From Rhodocollybia butyracea (taxonomy: Eukaryota; Basidiomycota; Agaricomycetes; Agaricales; Omphalotaceae), in NCBI GenBank assembly GCA_015501585.1, contig JADNRY010000013.1, positions 310,001 through 374,000 of the forward strand: 64,000 bases of DNA. The letters run 5' to 3'. Below are positions 21,775 to 33,747 of the stretch, in pieces. Within the stretch, counting starts at the first letter, position 1. Each line of letters starts with the position of its first letter. The notes below the pieces were generated by a model. That model was not told where the DNA came from. It ran no database searches and saw only the letters and a list, made by a program, of their open reading frames with translations. A program made the translations under genes and the position numbers.

Positions 21775-23143
21775 ATGTCGAATCATTTTTCTATGCAACA
21801 AATATTATTTGTTGCAGGTTTGAATCCTTCTACGCGAGCTCGGGATCTTGCAGAAGTATTTGAAAGGTGTATTTTCTTGTTTCATCCGAAGTCTTCAACG
21901 CACAAATAACGCGAATTTCTGCTAGGTTTGGCCCTATCGAGCGTTGTGATGTTGTTCCCCCAAGTCGACCGAATCCTTGGAACAAGACCAATCCGTGAGT
22001 CACCTGAAATAAATTCTTTAGTCAAGTGCGGTGCGTCGAAGTGAAAACGACACAAGCCTCAACGTTGTGGTGGGGATCATCATGCACTATCCTCCTTCTA
22101 GCTAGAGCGTTCTTTTTACCCATGGTCTAATTTGGTTTTTGGTATTTGCTCCAGTTACGCTTTTGTTGAATTCAAATCTCAACGCGATGCGCATGAGGCA
22201 CTGAGTCGCTTGTGAGTTTTCTTTTTTTGTACAGCAATCGAAGAAATTCAGGATTTTGATTTACCCCAGGAATCGTACCTATTTTGACGACTACATGTTG
22301 AAAATCTCTGTGAGTCGTTCATGTACATTTTTGCTGCCTTTCTCATCTGGGCGTTGGCAGTGGGCTACACATCCTCCTTCTCACACCTTCAATAAAACAT
22401 ACCCTCAGCGTCGCGCCAATCGGTCTCGAAGCCAAAGCCCTAGTCGAAACGATAACGAAAGTGATAAGCCGTTGCTGCATGGAAAACTTGAACGCCATTC
22501 CTACCTACCCCAACATGCTTCGTCGGACCACAATTCTCGTGACGATACTGATGAATACCGCTACAACAGGAGAAGCTATTCTTATGGAGATGAATACAGA
22601 GGGGACCATAATCAGCGACGTAGGTCATCACGCGAGGAGTATAAGGCTGCCGGAATAGGCGATACTCTTCGCTACAACGATGGACCACGCCAATTTGAAC
22701 CATCTGTACGTGGTCATCATCACCACAATCGCTACAATACGATCAGCGAACGACCACGCCCATCCCGCTCTCCACACTCGTCACGACACCGTGTACAAAA
22801 TGGCAGAGGTCACTCGACAAGAGGACGATTTGAAAGGCGTAGCTGGATTCGTCCCTCGAGGTCCCAGGACGAAGACCCTCCGAATCAAAGCTCTCCTCAG
22901 CCTCATAATCAGACTCGTTCACCACTTCCTTATCGAGGACGATCTCGAACACCAGCAACCATGAACAAACAATCACCGAGTACAGATTATGCGCAGACTC
23001 CACCTGGTCCTCCTCCTCCTCCTGGGGAATACTGTGGGTCGAGTCCCCAAACGCGGTCGCCTCACGGCTGGTCTACGCCCGGAAGACATTTACCAGAACC
23101 CATGACTCCCCCTGGTCAGCCTCCTGGCCCAGAGGAGGATTAG
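21775..23143 (+). CDS. RRM protein with long RS/RD-rich tail (copy 2)
   Basis: Exons are 21775-21866, 21926-21994, 22155-22211, 22270-22309 and 22361-23143, giving 346 aa. RNP2 is ILFVAGL and RNP1 is PYAFVEFKS. The RRM resembles that of the preceding gene (compare TRARELAYEFERFGPLVRCD with TRARDLAEVFERFGPIERCD). All four introns within the RRM are at equivalent places with the same phases (2, 2, 2, 0). The last exon encodes a long low-complexity tail rich in R, S, D, H and finally P/G (TPPGPPPPPGEY). The pair is a tandem duplication whose tails have diverged. A role in RNA processing is inferred. The ATG at 21793 is an alternative start. Confidence 0.8.
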
Positions 23144-23479
23144 CTTACGTCCAAAAGGTACCAACTACCGGAGGAGTTTGAACATAGCAGAATCTGAACC
23201 ATGACTGATCCTCGATATCCTCGCATAGCTTTGACTTGTTTTCTTGCAATATCTACGCGTCTTCTCTTCTTTCGTACACTACTAGTACTCGGCACTAACC
23301 ATTGAAATGAAGTAATTAAAACTAAAGTAGGCGCTTGTTACTTGTATACATTATTCTTGTATATATTCCTTCACGATACAAATTTGATCGTTATACCAAA
23401 TATGTAAATATGTATACCGATGCAGTAAAGCTTTGATAGATCAGTTGAAGAATTTCTGGACCCCCGAGGCCTTTTAACT
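23144..23479. other. Convergent 3' flanks
   Basis: AT-rich segment between convergent stop codons. It contains poly(A)-signal-like A/T stretches. No gene was seen. Confidence 0.4.
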
Positions 23480-25275
23480 TCAAGCCTGGTCATTGGGCTT
23501 GTCAATTAAATCCAACCCAGTAATGTCAACTCCAGCAAAATCACGGTTCTTGATTCGTCTCGTCTCACGTTCGCGTTTGATAAGCCATAGGTGAAGTAAA
23601 TTCAGTGCGTCCTTTCCCTGGAAAGATATAGTTAGAAAACATTGAAGGAGATGGGGACAAGTACTCACGACAACAAAGAGGCCAAAGCCGAGAGTATTCC
23701 TCCACCTATAAATGCATTGCCATAAGAATTTGAGAACGTATTAGCTGTAGTAGCCAAACCCACCACACTGGATCAAATTCTGCCCAAGCTCTCGAGCCGC
23801 CCCATAAAGCACGTAATACATCCTTCCAAGGCACATCGCTACCAAGGATGGTAGACCCAGTCTTATCAAAGCTCCATCTATAGCTCCCAATGCCAAAGCT
23901 CACTGAAGAGCCTGGAGGGCTCGTTCCAGCTTTCCACCTTGGGTAAGAAGAAGAAAGCGAATTTGCATCCCACCATGATCGATTTGGAACAGACCTTGGT
24001 CCAACGGCTAGAATTTGTCGAAGATAACTTGCCAGCACACCCTCTCTACGTGCCAATCGCAAAATAAAGTTACCCATTTGGCGCGCGATCAGCGGTACGA
24101 GAAGTGCTCCGGCTAACTTACGACCCAATGGTGAAGCGTAGATGGTGATGGTCTGGTCGGCTGGATTCCGTTCAGCTACTGGGTCATCCAAAGCAGGCAC
24201 GGCGTCAACCTGTTCCTGTTGAGCATTCACATTCCGCTGTCCTTCATTTCCGTTGTCACCTGCACCTCCTCTAACACGCACAATCATCAACGCATTATCG
24301 TCTTGCCCATCTACAGTGGGGATCCGAGGGCCCAACAACCACCTTGTGACCTTCTTCAAAGCCCTGTTGTATAATATGCGAGCAAGAGGTAATAGGATGA
24401 AACCAACAGTATAGGGTGAGGGGGGATACAGGTTCTTAGTATTCCACTCGAACACCGCGGGGCTCTGTGGGCCACGAGAATATAGATTTGGCCACTCGAG
24501 GAGGGCAGAGACTATAGGGAGGAAGCCAAAGCTTGATTCGAACCGTGAAGCGATAAGGAAGATGGGGATGAGCGGAAGATTGATGTAGGCATTCCAAGGC
24601 CATTTACTCATGTCAGAAGTCAGAAAGGCATCATAGACTCTGTGAAATCAATAAAGGTTAGTGAAAGAATAAAGAATATAGTAACGCACTGTTTTCCGAA
24701 GAATTCTCGTACAGCATAAGCTCCATACTTTGTTAGCATCCAATAGGTACCTAGTTCGTAGCTCACAAGTGATGATGACGATAAAGTAGAATGACTTACC
24801 TGCACCAACTACACTCAGCACCGTCGAAGGTACCATAATGAGCACAAGCTTGCCCATGTATCCAGCGAAGATATTCACGTCAGTGAGCATTCGCCATACC
24901 CCACGTTGTAAGTAACCTGTGCGAAGAATGAATGCAAAGGAATCGGAAAAATCGACCAGGACATACCCCAGGTTCCCCCGCTGTGAACGATTTCGTATTG
25001 CGTTGCACATTGGGGGCATTTAAGTGCATCCCGACCAGATGGTTTTGCTTGGGCAGTTTCAATCCAGGAAAGTAGACATGACTCGTGTGCAATGAGGGTG
25101 CATTTGCATGGGTGCGTCCAAGCGCGGGGCGGATCGGAAGGTTCTGCGAGAGAGTTTGGCATACGATGCTAAGACACTTGAGTCAGATAAACTTGCCGTC
25201 GAAGGTCTCTTCTTCTCTACAGATGTAACACATCTTAAGGCGAATGTCATCAATGGTCGGTATGTAGTCGCTCAT
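23480..25275 (-). CDS. RING-CH (MARCH5-like) membrane ubiquitin ligase
   Basis: Exons are 25275-25197, 25143-24967, 24916-24800, 24750-24690, 24639-23764, 23705-23669 and 23617-23480, giving 494 aa. The N-terminal RING-CH domain reads CYIC, then HPCKCTLIAHESCLLSWIE, then KCPQC, i.e. the C4HC3 pattern. After it come YMGKLVLIMVPSTVLSVVGA, GTYWMLTKYGAYAVREFFG and INLPLIPIFLIAS. In order and spacing these resemble the TM segments of animal MARCH5, an E3 ligase of the mitochondrial outer membrane and ER contacts. More helices lie near residues 290-320 and 370-400. The first intron is GC-AG (GACG|GCAAGT), needed to keep the cysteine spacing. The location of the fungal protein is inferred, not shown. 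Confidence 0.82.
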
Positions 25276-25570
25276 TATGAGTCAAAAGGTAAGAGAGATG
25301 GGGTTCTGCAATAAGTATTAGAAAGAGAGATACAAAAAGTCAAATAATGATCTTACTTGGTTGGGGGAGAAACTTTCAATCTAGCGCTCGTTTGTTCACT
25401 GTAGGTGCTTGCTAAGCGCTAGGCGCTAGCCTTAAACGAACCTATGCAAAAATGTCATTGGTGGGTCAATTGTACGAGTGCATTATAATACAACGTGAAT
25501 ATGCGAATAATATCTTTTCCATGAACCATATCTTTAACCTCCGAGTCCGTGATGTTTACACCGTACCCTA

Positions 25571-28048
25571 TTACTCTGCGTCGGAAGAGTCTAAATCGAC
25601 CATCATCTCACCAAAATCAGCACTCGCAGCGTTCATAAGGCTATATTCTGCTGCCTCAGCTAAGCTGACAGGTGCATCTTTGAACCTCGCCGGCTCAATA
25701 GCAGGTTTAAACACTCCCGAACGAATTTTAGGTCTACCTGGTCGTGGACCAAGGTCAACTTGTTTCCGAGATTTTTGTAGAGTAGCGAGATCAGCCAACT
25801 GATAAACAAAATCAGAACTAGACTGCAAAGAAGCAAAAAATTTAAACCTTTTTCTGAATATCCGCATTACTCTGTCGTTGCGGACCGAGCTTCATGGCAA
25901 CAGGATCAAATCCAAGGGTCTTTATCATCTCTGGACGGTAGCGCGACACCGGGGTCAATTTCTCCAAGTTCATTTCGTCCCCCTCCTCCTCATCTTCCTC
26001 ATCATCATCCCCAAGGTCCTTCGACTGAGACCTCCTCTTTAATGACTCTCTTTCCTTCTCCTTCGCTTTCGGAAGACTTTCTTTCTTCGTTTTCAGCTCG
26101 CTTTCCGTTTCGTTTCTTGCCTGTTTAAGGGCCGCCCTCGCTTTCAACACACTTTTTACGTGACCACTGCCACTATCCTGCTTCATCTCGTTCTTCATCA
26201 TTTTCTTCAGCAGCTCTTCCTCCCGCCTCTTCGCCTCCGCGCGCTGTGCCCTTGCCTGCCCTTCTCGGCCCATTTGTTCCGAAATATGGGTAGAATCGAC
26301 AGAGTTGGAGTTGTTGATGACATGCCCGGAGAGCACATATGTCGCGCCTGTTTCACGATCGTACGAGTTGGAACCAAACTTCTTGAGAGGCTCTATCCCG
26401 CCACGAGGAAGGAGACCCGTTTTTCGAACGGGGTCGTATTTGGAGTGAGAATCGAATTTGCCCTTGACGACGGCTGAGTTTGTCATGCCAGATGTTCTTT
26501 TCGGAATAAATTCGAGTGTGCAAGAACATCGAATGAGGATAAACTCACCCAATAGCGAATTCTGGTCTTGCTGCCCTCCGTCGCTGGACAGCGTTGGATA
26601 TGTGCCACTCGCACACATCTGAGATACGCTTGTCGCACCATGACCCACAAACAGACCCGTCTCGCTTCTGCACATTACACCTCCCAAGATCAAGACTACG
26701 TCCGATGTGGGTTATAGAATTGGCATTGGTCGGAGTAACGGCGAGAATATTGTGTACTGGATGCGGGCTGGAAGAGGACGCGTTCTATAAGCATGGACTC
26801 ACTGAGTCGTCAATTCATTCGAATAGTAAAGAAGGGACCGACGGTGAATGGTTTCATGATTCTGGGGTTTAACAACGCGATAACATCTCCTTCCTTCAAC
26901 TTGGCCATCACCTCAAAAGCACCCCCACTTCCACCTCGATACACTTTCTTTGGCTTAGCGAGCTTTTCGCCGTACTCCTCCGTGATGAGATCGCATGCCT
27001 CCGCTTCGAACAGCAACAACATGAGAAAAGCATCACCCCGAATTTGACCTTTTGTCACCGAAGACGACGATGTACGCGAGCCAAAATCAATAAGCTTGAC
27101 ATTAACATAACGCCGTCTCGGATTAGGTGCCTCCGGATTGTGCTTAGTCTTCTTTGTCTCCTTTCCCTTGTCTTTCTTTTGAGCACTGGGCGCGCCATCT
27201 TCTTCAGTTTCTTCCTCCCTCACGATGCCTACTGGAGGATTCGTATACTTGATAGGTCCTCGTTCTGCTACAACCGCGATGGTTATCCAGTCTCCATCTA
27301 CTGGAACGTCGTAGCCAGTCTTGTCAGGAAGTAAATTAATACACGAATAGAGGCGAGAAGGAGTTAGATAATAGCGACCACGAAGGTGATCTTGCAAATC
27401 GTCGTGGGGTAGAATCCGAGACCTTCTCCACTGTTAGCAACAGGGTAAATAGATAGATATTAGAGCTCACTTCAAGCGAGTGCCAGAATTTGGTTCAACG
27501 CGTTCAAAATGCGGATCATCAAATGGGGACTTGTGCTCTGCAGGCCCAAGTTCAAGGGATTCTATAATCGCAAGATTTTCATCCCTTTTAGACACTCCAG
27601 GGATGATTTCAGCTGGCTTGTCAGTAAAGGACGATGTTCGTTGAACATTGATCCTAGAGCCGTCTTCTTCTACTGAATGTAATTTCGAAAGTTTCTGGAC
27701 CAGTTTCGACGGGGCTACTTTCTGTGGGACGAATTCGGTCTGTTCTGGAGCAAATTTCGCCAGATTAGACAGTGGGGCTGCCCGCGAAGGTAACTGCGTC
27801 GGATCTTCGAGTTTTCTTTTCTTCCCTATGTTTGTGTTAGTAGTATAAGATATAAATACACGTTGTAACGCACTAGGAGATGGAGTACAGGGCACTAGCA
27901 ATTCATGTCCCCCTGCCTTTGCTTTCGGTGAAGTTGGAACTGAATCTGATTCGTCATCTCCAGACAGTTGAGACTGTAGCAATGCAATCTGTTTGCGAAT
28001 GGCTTCCTTTTTTTCTTTTTCTTTCTGGGCTTTGTGACGAGAATCCAT
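25571..28048 (-). CDS. MCM10: Mcm10 DNA replication factor
   Basis: Exons are 28048-27471, 27422-26843, 26784-26549, 26496-25848 and 25798-25571, giving 756 aa in phase. Mcm10 binds the CMG helicase and primes origin firing and fork progression. An N-terminal coiled coil (QKEKEKKEAIRKQIALLQSQ) precedes the conserved OB-fold region (SRLYSCINLLPDKTGYDVPV, GDVIALLNPRIMKPF). The zinc finger follows: HIGRSLDLGRCNVQKRDG, then VCGSWCDKRISDVCEWH (the CCCH knuckle of Mcm10). The rest is basic and low in complexity, with a KLGP-type motif, and ends acidic. A 36-nt intron may lie inside exon 1 around 27830, where the frame stays open either way. The gene is divergent from its neighbour at 28327. Confidence 0.88.
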
Positions 28049-28326
28049 GCAGGATGAGGATTGTGAAATAATTTAAACAGTGCCGCGTCGCTGTCACGCA
28101 AGCGCGAAAGTCAGGTGATATAACCCCATTCGGCGGCTTTAACTTTAAGGTTATACTGATCGCAAATTTTCAATCTCCGCTGTCGCAAGTATGAGCAGGC
28201 AAGCGACGAGCGTTTTATTTCATCGTCAAATATATCAGGAGTACTTCATGCGTTGAATGTATTAATTATTGGCTCAGAGTCGCTCAAAGTTATCCTCTTT
28301 AACGTCAATTTTTCGGAAATTGCCGG
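28049..28326. promoter_or_regulatory. Divergent promoter, MCM10 and neighbour
   Basis: About 280 bases between divergent start codons. GCGCGAAAG-like and CGCGTCGC motifs (28085-28110) lie close to MCM10. GCGCGAAA resembles E2F/MBF-type sites that drive G1/S genes, which would suit a replication factor. This is inference from a short motif. Confidence 0.35.
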
Positions 28327-29785
28327 ATGTTGTTGTACTCGGAAAGACACGAAACGACTCACATTATTGGGAGCTTCCTCCGAACACTGCTTGAACACAA
28401 ACTACCATCACCCCAAATGGTTTCTTCTGAAACACTTCTTTGTCTTCCTCTCTCATACCCTGGGAAAGCTCATTTTTCTTCTGTGACCTCTAACGGAACT
28501 ATGTCCAGTGGGTCAAATCACTCAGCTGCCTCTGCCACTAGTACGATGATGAGCTATGACTCGCCACAAATCGACTGTAACTCTACCGCCTTATTACGCT
28601 CAGATGTCAAGGCTTCATATTATGAATCTTTGGCGTGGCGTCTCGGCCACTTTGATTTTTTGTTGGACGCCCTGCAAGAGCTTCGTTCAGAGTTCTTTAT
28701 AAATGAGTATCGTATACCTGACGATGAATTTCGCAGTTCTGCTTCCAGAGTAAGTTGATGGACCAGTTTTGTCCGCCACATACTCATACTGTATTTGTTG
28801 GCCACTGACGATCTTCGTTCTTTTTTAGATTATGAATCTCTTGGAAGTAAGTATTTAGAAGTTTGTAATATGTTCAAAGGATTTACCTAGCATGACCAGG
28901 TTGCTAAGTGTACTTTGGAAGAAATAGGTGTAAATTTGTGGCTTCACTCGTTATGTGTTGTGGGGCTTCGCAAACATAAGAAAGCCTACTTTGCGTTACT
29001 CAAACTGTTACGAAGCCGGGCGGACTGCCTCGACTCACAGCTACAAGGTTAGCTCCCGTTCTTCACTACTTCAAAGTTGGCCCCTTCTCGGTGTGCCGTT
29101 TCACCGAACCGGTTACATCGACGGAGTAATGATTGAATCGAGACTCCTCGCTTCGTCGTTCACTCCACCCTTCCGTTGATGTTTCTTGCGTTTTATGTCT
29201 GATATCTGCCATTACCGTGACTAGAAGTACTGATTCTATACAGCACGCAGCCTTAGGCTTACTTGCCGCCTTTCAACGAATTTTTCTATTCACGTTGACC
29301 CTGTGTTCGATTTTTACATCTCTCCAAACCCACGACGGCCCAAACGGGGCATCAGTGGGCAATTAAATCCTCAACTCAAGAGCTTGTGTAAAACTATGCC
29401 ACGTAAGTTATATTTTTTTTTGACCTTTTGCCTGTCCACATTTCTTCATTGTCCTACAGCCCCAAATGCGTTCCCACCCTCCAACTTCATACCAATATCT
29501 TCCCGCTCAGTTGCAGTCCAACAACGTTGCTTTGGGCAGAGAATGCGCTTACCTATATCCAATGATCTACTAAAATCTCTCGGATTGGTTGAACAGCGTG
29601 CCGCATCTCCCAAATATCATGGGTCTCTAGGCAGCCGACGGCCTGGGAGTGGTGGCATAATGAAGCGAAGCTCTGGAAATTTCTACACTCCGGGAAAGTC
29701 TGGGTCAATCTCAGGCGGCGATCTAAAGAGAGTACCAGCAGGTATGGCTTATGCTAGGCCATGGAAATCGATGCTTTTGAGTTAG
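28327..29785 (+). CDS. Unrecognised spliced protein
   Basis: I do not recognise the family. A consistent model is 28327-28749, 28829-28846 (18 nt, IMNLLE), 28900-29047, 29244-29402 and 29460-29785, about 357 aa. Alternative starts are the ATGs at 28417 and 28501 in the same frame. The middle is rich in Leu and may be helical (ESLAWRLGHFDFLLDALQEL; LWLHSLCVVGLRKHKKAYFA). The C-terminal third is basic and low in complexity (SLGSRRPGSGGIMKRSSGNF), suggesting disorder. The 196-nt intron 3 is longer than the rest. There is no signal peptide and no clear TM. It is convergent with the gene at 29992. Confidence 0.5.
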
Positions 29786-29991
29786 CGGGTATGTAGAAGA
29801 TTCTTTGATCCTCTGTTAAAACAGCATTTGTTTCGCTTTTGTGCTTTCAAGGTATCGCTTTCATCACCTGCTTCGAATGAATTTTTCGTTGTCGTTATTA
29901 GTACTTGGCAAAAGATACAAGAACTGCGCTTCGTTATACAATTCTATATTCATCCCTACATTTTCCTACATTTTCCTACTTGAGTCTTGAT

Positions 29992-30597
29992 TTAATCTGT
30001 GAACATCCCACCTTCATGCCCAGGTGGCATTCTCGAACTGGACCTCGATTGGACACTCGGGGTGCGCTGCCCAGCACGAATCTCATCCAACTCCTCTCTC
30101 CAATGACGAAACTTGCGCAACAGGTCATTCTCATCCTCTGATCCACCCACGGTGGTCTCTTCTCTTTCAAGAATATCGATTACATTTCTCAGCGCTTTGT
30201 CGATTTCTGAAAAGGCTTCGCGCATGAGAAAAGGATTTCCGAACAAGGTTTGAGAGTTATTCGCGCGTCTGTCGATGCCGCCGGGTATGTTACCAGATGC
30301 TATACGTTGAGATAACGTATGAAATAAGACTGCTATATAAATGGGCAAGTATAATACACACCAGGATATGGGTCAGATTTAGGAAAGACCTGCAAGGGCA
30401 ATGTGAGTAACTAATCCAGTGAAAATTGGGCTTATAGTATTTTACTTGGCCAGGATTCTCAATCGTTGGCGAAGGAGGGATGTCAGGGTTGGCTGCATGA
30501 GCGGCGGAAGGGAACTTTGGGTCGGCTGAACAAGAATTTTAGTAAGATCCAATGGGAAGCACTGTCTATACCTTCTCCAAGAGACATTTCAATAATT
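29992..30597 (-). CDS. Small unrecognised protein
   Basis: I do not recognise the family. The model is 30597-30582 (MSLGE), 30525-30446 (DPKFPSAAHAANPDIPPSP), 30389-30362 (VFPKSDPYP), and a last exon starting at 30332 or 30329 and ending at 29992. It is about 155 aa. The final exon is helical and charged (MREAFSEIDKALRNVIDILE, then LLRKFRHWREELDEIRAGQR) and ends in a Ser/Arg-rich tail. The last intron would be only 29-32 nt, below the usual fungal minimum, so either this junction or the upstream exons may be wrong. The long last exon is the solid part. Confidence 0.45.
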
Positions 30598-31366
30598 TTC
30601 TTGTCTCAAGGTTCTGCTGGTTAAGTACAAGAGAGGTCTGCATTTTTTATAACTCTTCAATCAAAATGACGTAGGTGACGTTGCGGAAGTAATATTGCGC
30701 TAACGCCTTTTTATGGGTTTCATATACAGGGCTCAAATCTAGTATTCCCTACGGACAGCTCACAGCTACGGACACAACGAGGTGAGCCTATAATCGACCA
30801 TATCTAGGACGATCAATCCAGATATATAATAACATGGGATGCTAACTTTACGAATTGAAGGCAATATGCAAAATTTCTCATGTATTGAATGTTTGTCGTC
30901 TGACAAAGTCCATGTAGTCTTCGAGAAAGGGGTTGGTTCCTGCATGCATGATGACTGGTTTGAGTCCTTCGCGAGCACCGCTTCATACCCTAGTATCAGA
31001 GGCATAAGTTCCCAATATTAATACTCGTGTTCGTTCGAGATGATTATTTTGCAAGTGCTTTACATATGTGTCGTCGCACTCGTTCTTATCAACAATTCAA
31101 TCGTCATCCAATCTGCAGTGGGGTGGCTGAGGGTATGTTCATTTCTTCCAATTGTTGCCAGAGCTTCAATTATCCATATCATTAAGACAAAAAGCCGTCG
31201 CGAAAATAAGTATAGCGTTGTATATATAGGCTACACTGGCTACTGACGGCAGCATATCTTCCTCGCTTCGTGGCTTCCAGGCTACTCTTCGCCATCTGTT
31301 CTTTGTGCCCTTGCGCTGACTAGGCCGAGTAATCCTAATCCTAATCCCAGCCATGATACTACCCTC
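30598..31366. other. Intergenic, nothing recognised
   Basis: About 770 bases between two minus-strand genes. It holds the promoter of the 29992 gene and the 3' flank of the BTB gene. No conserved reading frame was found. Confidence 0.4.
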
Positions 31367-32326
31367 TTATGACAAATCGAGCAGTGGAATGGCATTCAAT
31401 TCGGCTTGGATGATACCTTTCCAGTGAATACCAGCCTTGCAACAGCAATCTGAATTACCAGATCCAACTGGAAATGCCGAGAACATCCAGTCAAGGCGGG
31501 ATAGGCCCATGTTGTCGCCATTGAGCAATTGCAACCAAGTGAACACGAATCCCCTAAATTGATCACCGAGACATGTATGCGTTGGTATCTTTGAAAGTCC
31601 GCGTTGGAATGCGAGCAGCCAATTCTCCCTGTAGCGACTCTTCATAATTAGGTCAATGGAAGAAATTTATCGTAATGAACAGCAACATACCCAAGCTTTA
31701 TGGACAGGAAGCGATAGAATACCCTCCAGTTCCGAAAGAGGGGTTTCAACCAAGATTGGAGCAAGCTCTATGATTAAGTCTTGATGGTTATGCCGGACAG
31801 CAAATTCCAAAATGCGTTTTGGATGTTTATGAATGAAGCTTAACCTAATAAGAAAAAATTAGTTGCTCAGGCTCATCCGTAGTATTTCATAATTTCGGGG
31901 GACACACCTCAACTGTAACTGGCATGCGTTTATCAACGCAAATGCTTCATACTTCTCTGCAGTTTCAGCAAGCAGCATAAACTTCTCAAATTCCAGCCCT
32001 TTCAGTGAAGGAGATCGCTGAGGATAGATAAACTGAAAGAAGATCTCGAGGGTTTCTGAGGATTCTGGCAACTGTATGATTTCGTCGGAGTTTGCGCATG
32101 TTTCTGCTGGGGGGAACCCTCCTGCGCCATATTCGAGGTGCTTTTTAAAAAGGTGAAATTCGACATCATCAGCAGAGTGTATAATGACGTCGCCAGGTCC
32201 CTTGACTTTAGATTATAATACTGCTAGTACTGAGCACAAGTAAGTAATAATGTCAACATTAAAATCGATAGACTTACAAAGAGCACTAAGTGTTCGAGGC
32301 GGGGCTGCAGTAAAACTGTCACTCAT
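31367..32326 (-). CDS. BTB/POZ domain protein
   Basis: Exons are 32326-32278, 32205-31908, 31844-31691 and about 31637-31367. The N-terminal BTB fold reads GDVIIHSADDVEFHLFKKHL, then SDEIIQLPESSETLEIFFQF then IYPQ, then LLAETAEKYEAFALINACQL. This is the agaricomycete BTB pattern in which FHxHKxxL and a YP-rich loop mark the domain. The C-terminal part (ILEFAVRHNHQDLIIELAPI) is the helical repeat usually seen after it in these fungi. Such proteins form large families in mushrooms; some bind cullin-3 E3 ligases, most are uncharacterised. The junction between exons 3 and 4 is the least certain. Confidence 0.75.
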
Positions 32327-33747
32327 ATCCGTTGATCTACGATAGTGGAGGTACAGATTAAAGAAGCCAAGTCTTGTGTTCGGTCAGCTGTGCCGGCACT
32401 CATCGGTCATTCTTTATCTCCCTGTCTTTATCTTCCTGCTGTGCAATGACTCGAAGATAAGTCATAAGTACCAACTTGTCTCAAAGGCAAAAAGAAACGC
32501 TCTCTGTGCCGTTTGCCGCTAAAGCCCGTGAACTTGGACACAAGAGTCTCGGATATTCCCGTTGAGGAATATGAAGGCACAGGACAGCTACTGTGTTCAG
32601 GCTTTGGGCTAGAACGGCGTCCTTAACTCCTTGGTAGCGACTAATTCCTATTAGAGCGACAGGCGCCTACTAATTGATGCTTACGCTGTAATATCACAAA
32701 ACATGGAAGTGCAGTAAGCTGACGATTCCGTCATTACCGGTGCATGGTAGAGAGCGAGAGAGCGAGAATGATGATATGGTGGCTCGAGAGTTGACAACGA
32801 GGACTTGAGTGCAGGTGGAGGAACTAACAGAAGGGGTGGCAGGGTCGGCAAGGATACTTTCGCCAAGTTGTCTTGACGGAATCGTTGACGTAGCAAAAGC
32901 TAGCAAAAGGTTTCCTCTGGTTGTTTACCAACTGTGCCAATAATGATCTGAGTACCGATTTTTTGGTCCAGGTTCAAACCGTAGGAAGGAACATGGCCCA
33001 CTGTAAGCATAGGGATGCATTCACGCGCTTGGTTACCTCGTGTCACGCCTTGGCGGGAGCGACTACGCTACGCAGAGTGCAATAGACCTCACATCCCCCG
33101 GGAATAGCAGCCACTATGCCGTTTCTGTCACAGGGAAACCAAAGATGGCTATGCCTTCTTGTCCTGTGTAGCAAACCCTGTGCTCTCACTAACCCGACAT
33201 GACTTTCTCGAAAAGGCGTGCAGAATGTCTCCATACCTGAGAACCTCCATGCTCTCCCTCTCTCCCTCCCTGCAAACGATCTCCTTCGCGACATCCATTA
33301 GTTGGCAAATTCGGCTTTGATGTACTGAACATATAGTACATGGGGGCTGAAATATGGCCCACCGGGTGCCAAGTGTGGATGTCTATAGCACACAAGTCTT
33401 GAGAGCTTGAGATGTATTAGTCTCTGTTCTGAATGCATACTTTACAGCGTAGATGCAGAAATTTTACTAGCTTTGTGCTGTGTACCTGACTACTGAAGAT
33501 CTGTGGGCTGCCATTGCACTCTCCTCTCAGTTGCCTATACAGATCTACGTATGTAAATAGTAGCACTTCCCTTCGTGTCCATCAAAATCATTGCGAGTTT
33601 GCACAATACTACCTGTGTACACAGCAAGGTATGTACCCAGGGCGCAGTAAGTGTAGCGGGGAACCTGACCGTTTCTTAATGGGACCGCGCTGATTAAACC
33701 AACACCAACCATATAAGTAGGTCATTATTATGATAATGAGGTTCATA
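32327..33747. other. Intergenic, 1.4 kb, nothing recognised
   Basis: This holds the upstream region of the BTB gene and the 3' flank of the NIF3 gene. Several short frames are open on the minus strand (33040-33390) but without motifs. I see no gene or repeat. Confidence 0.4.
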
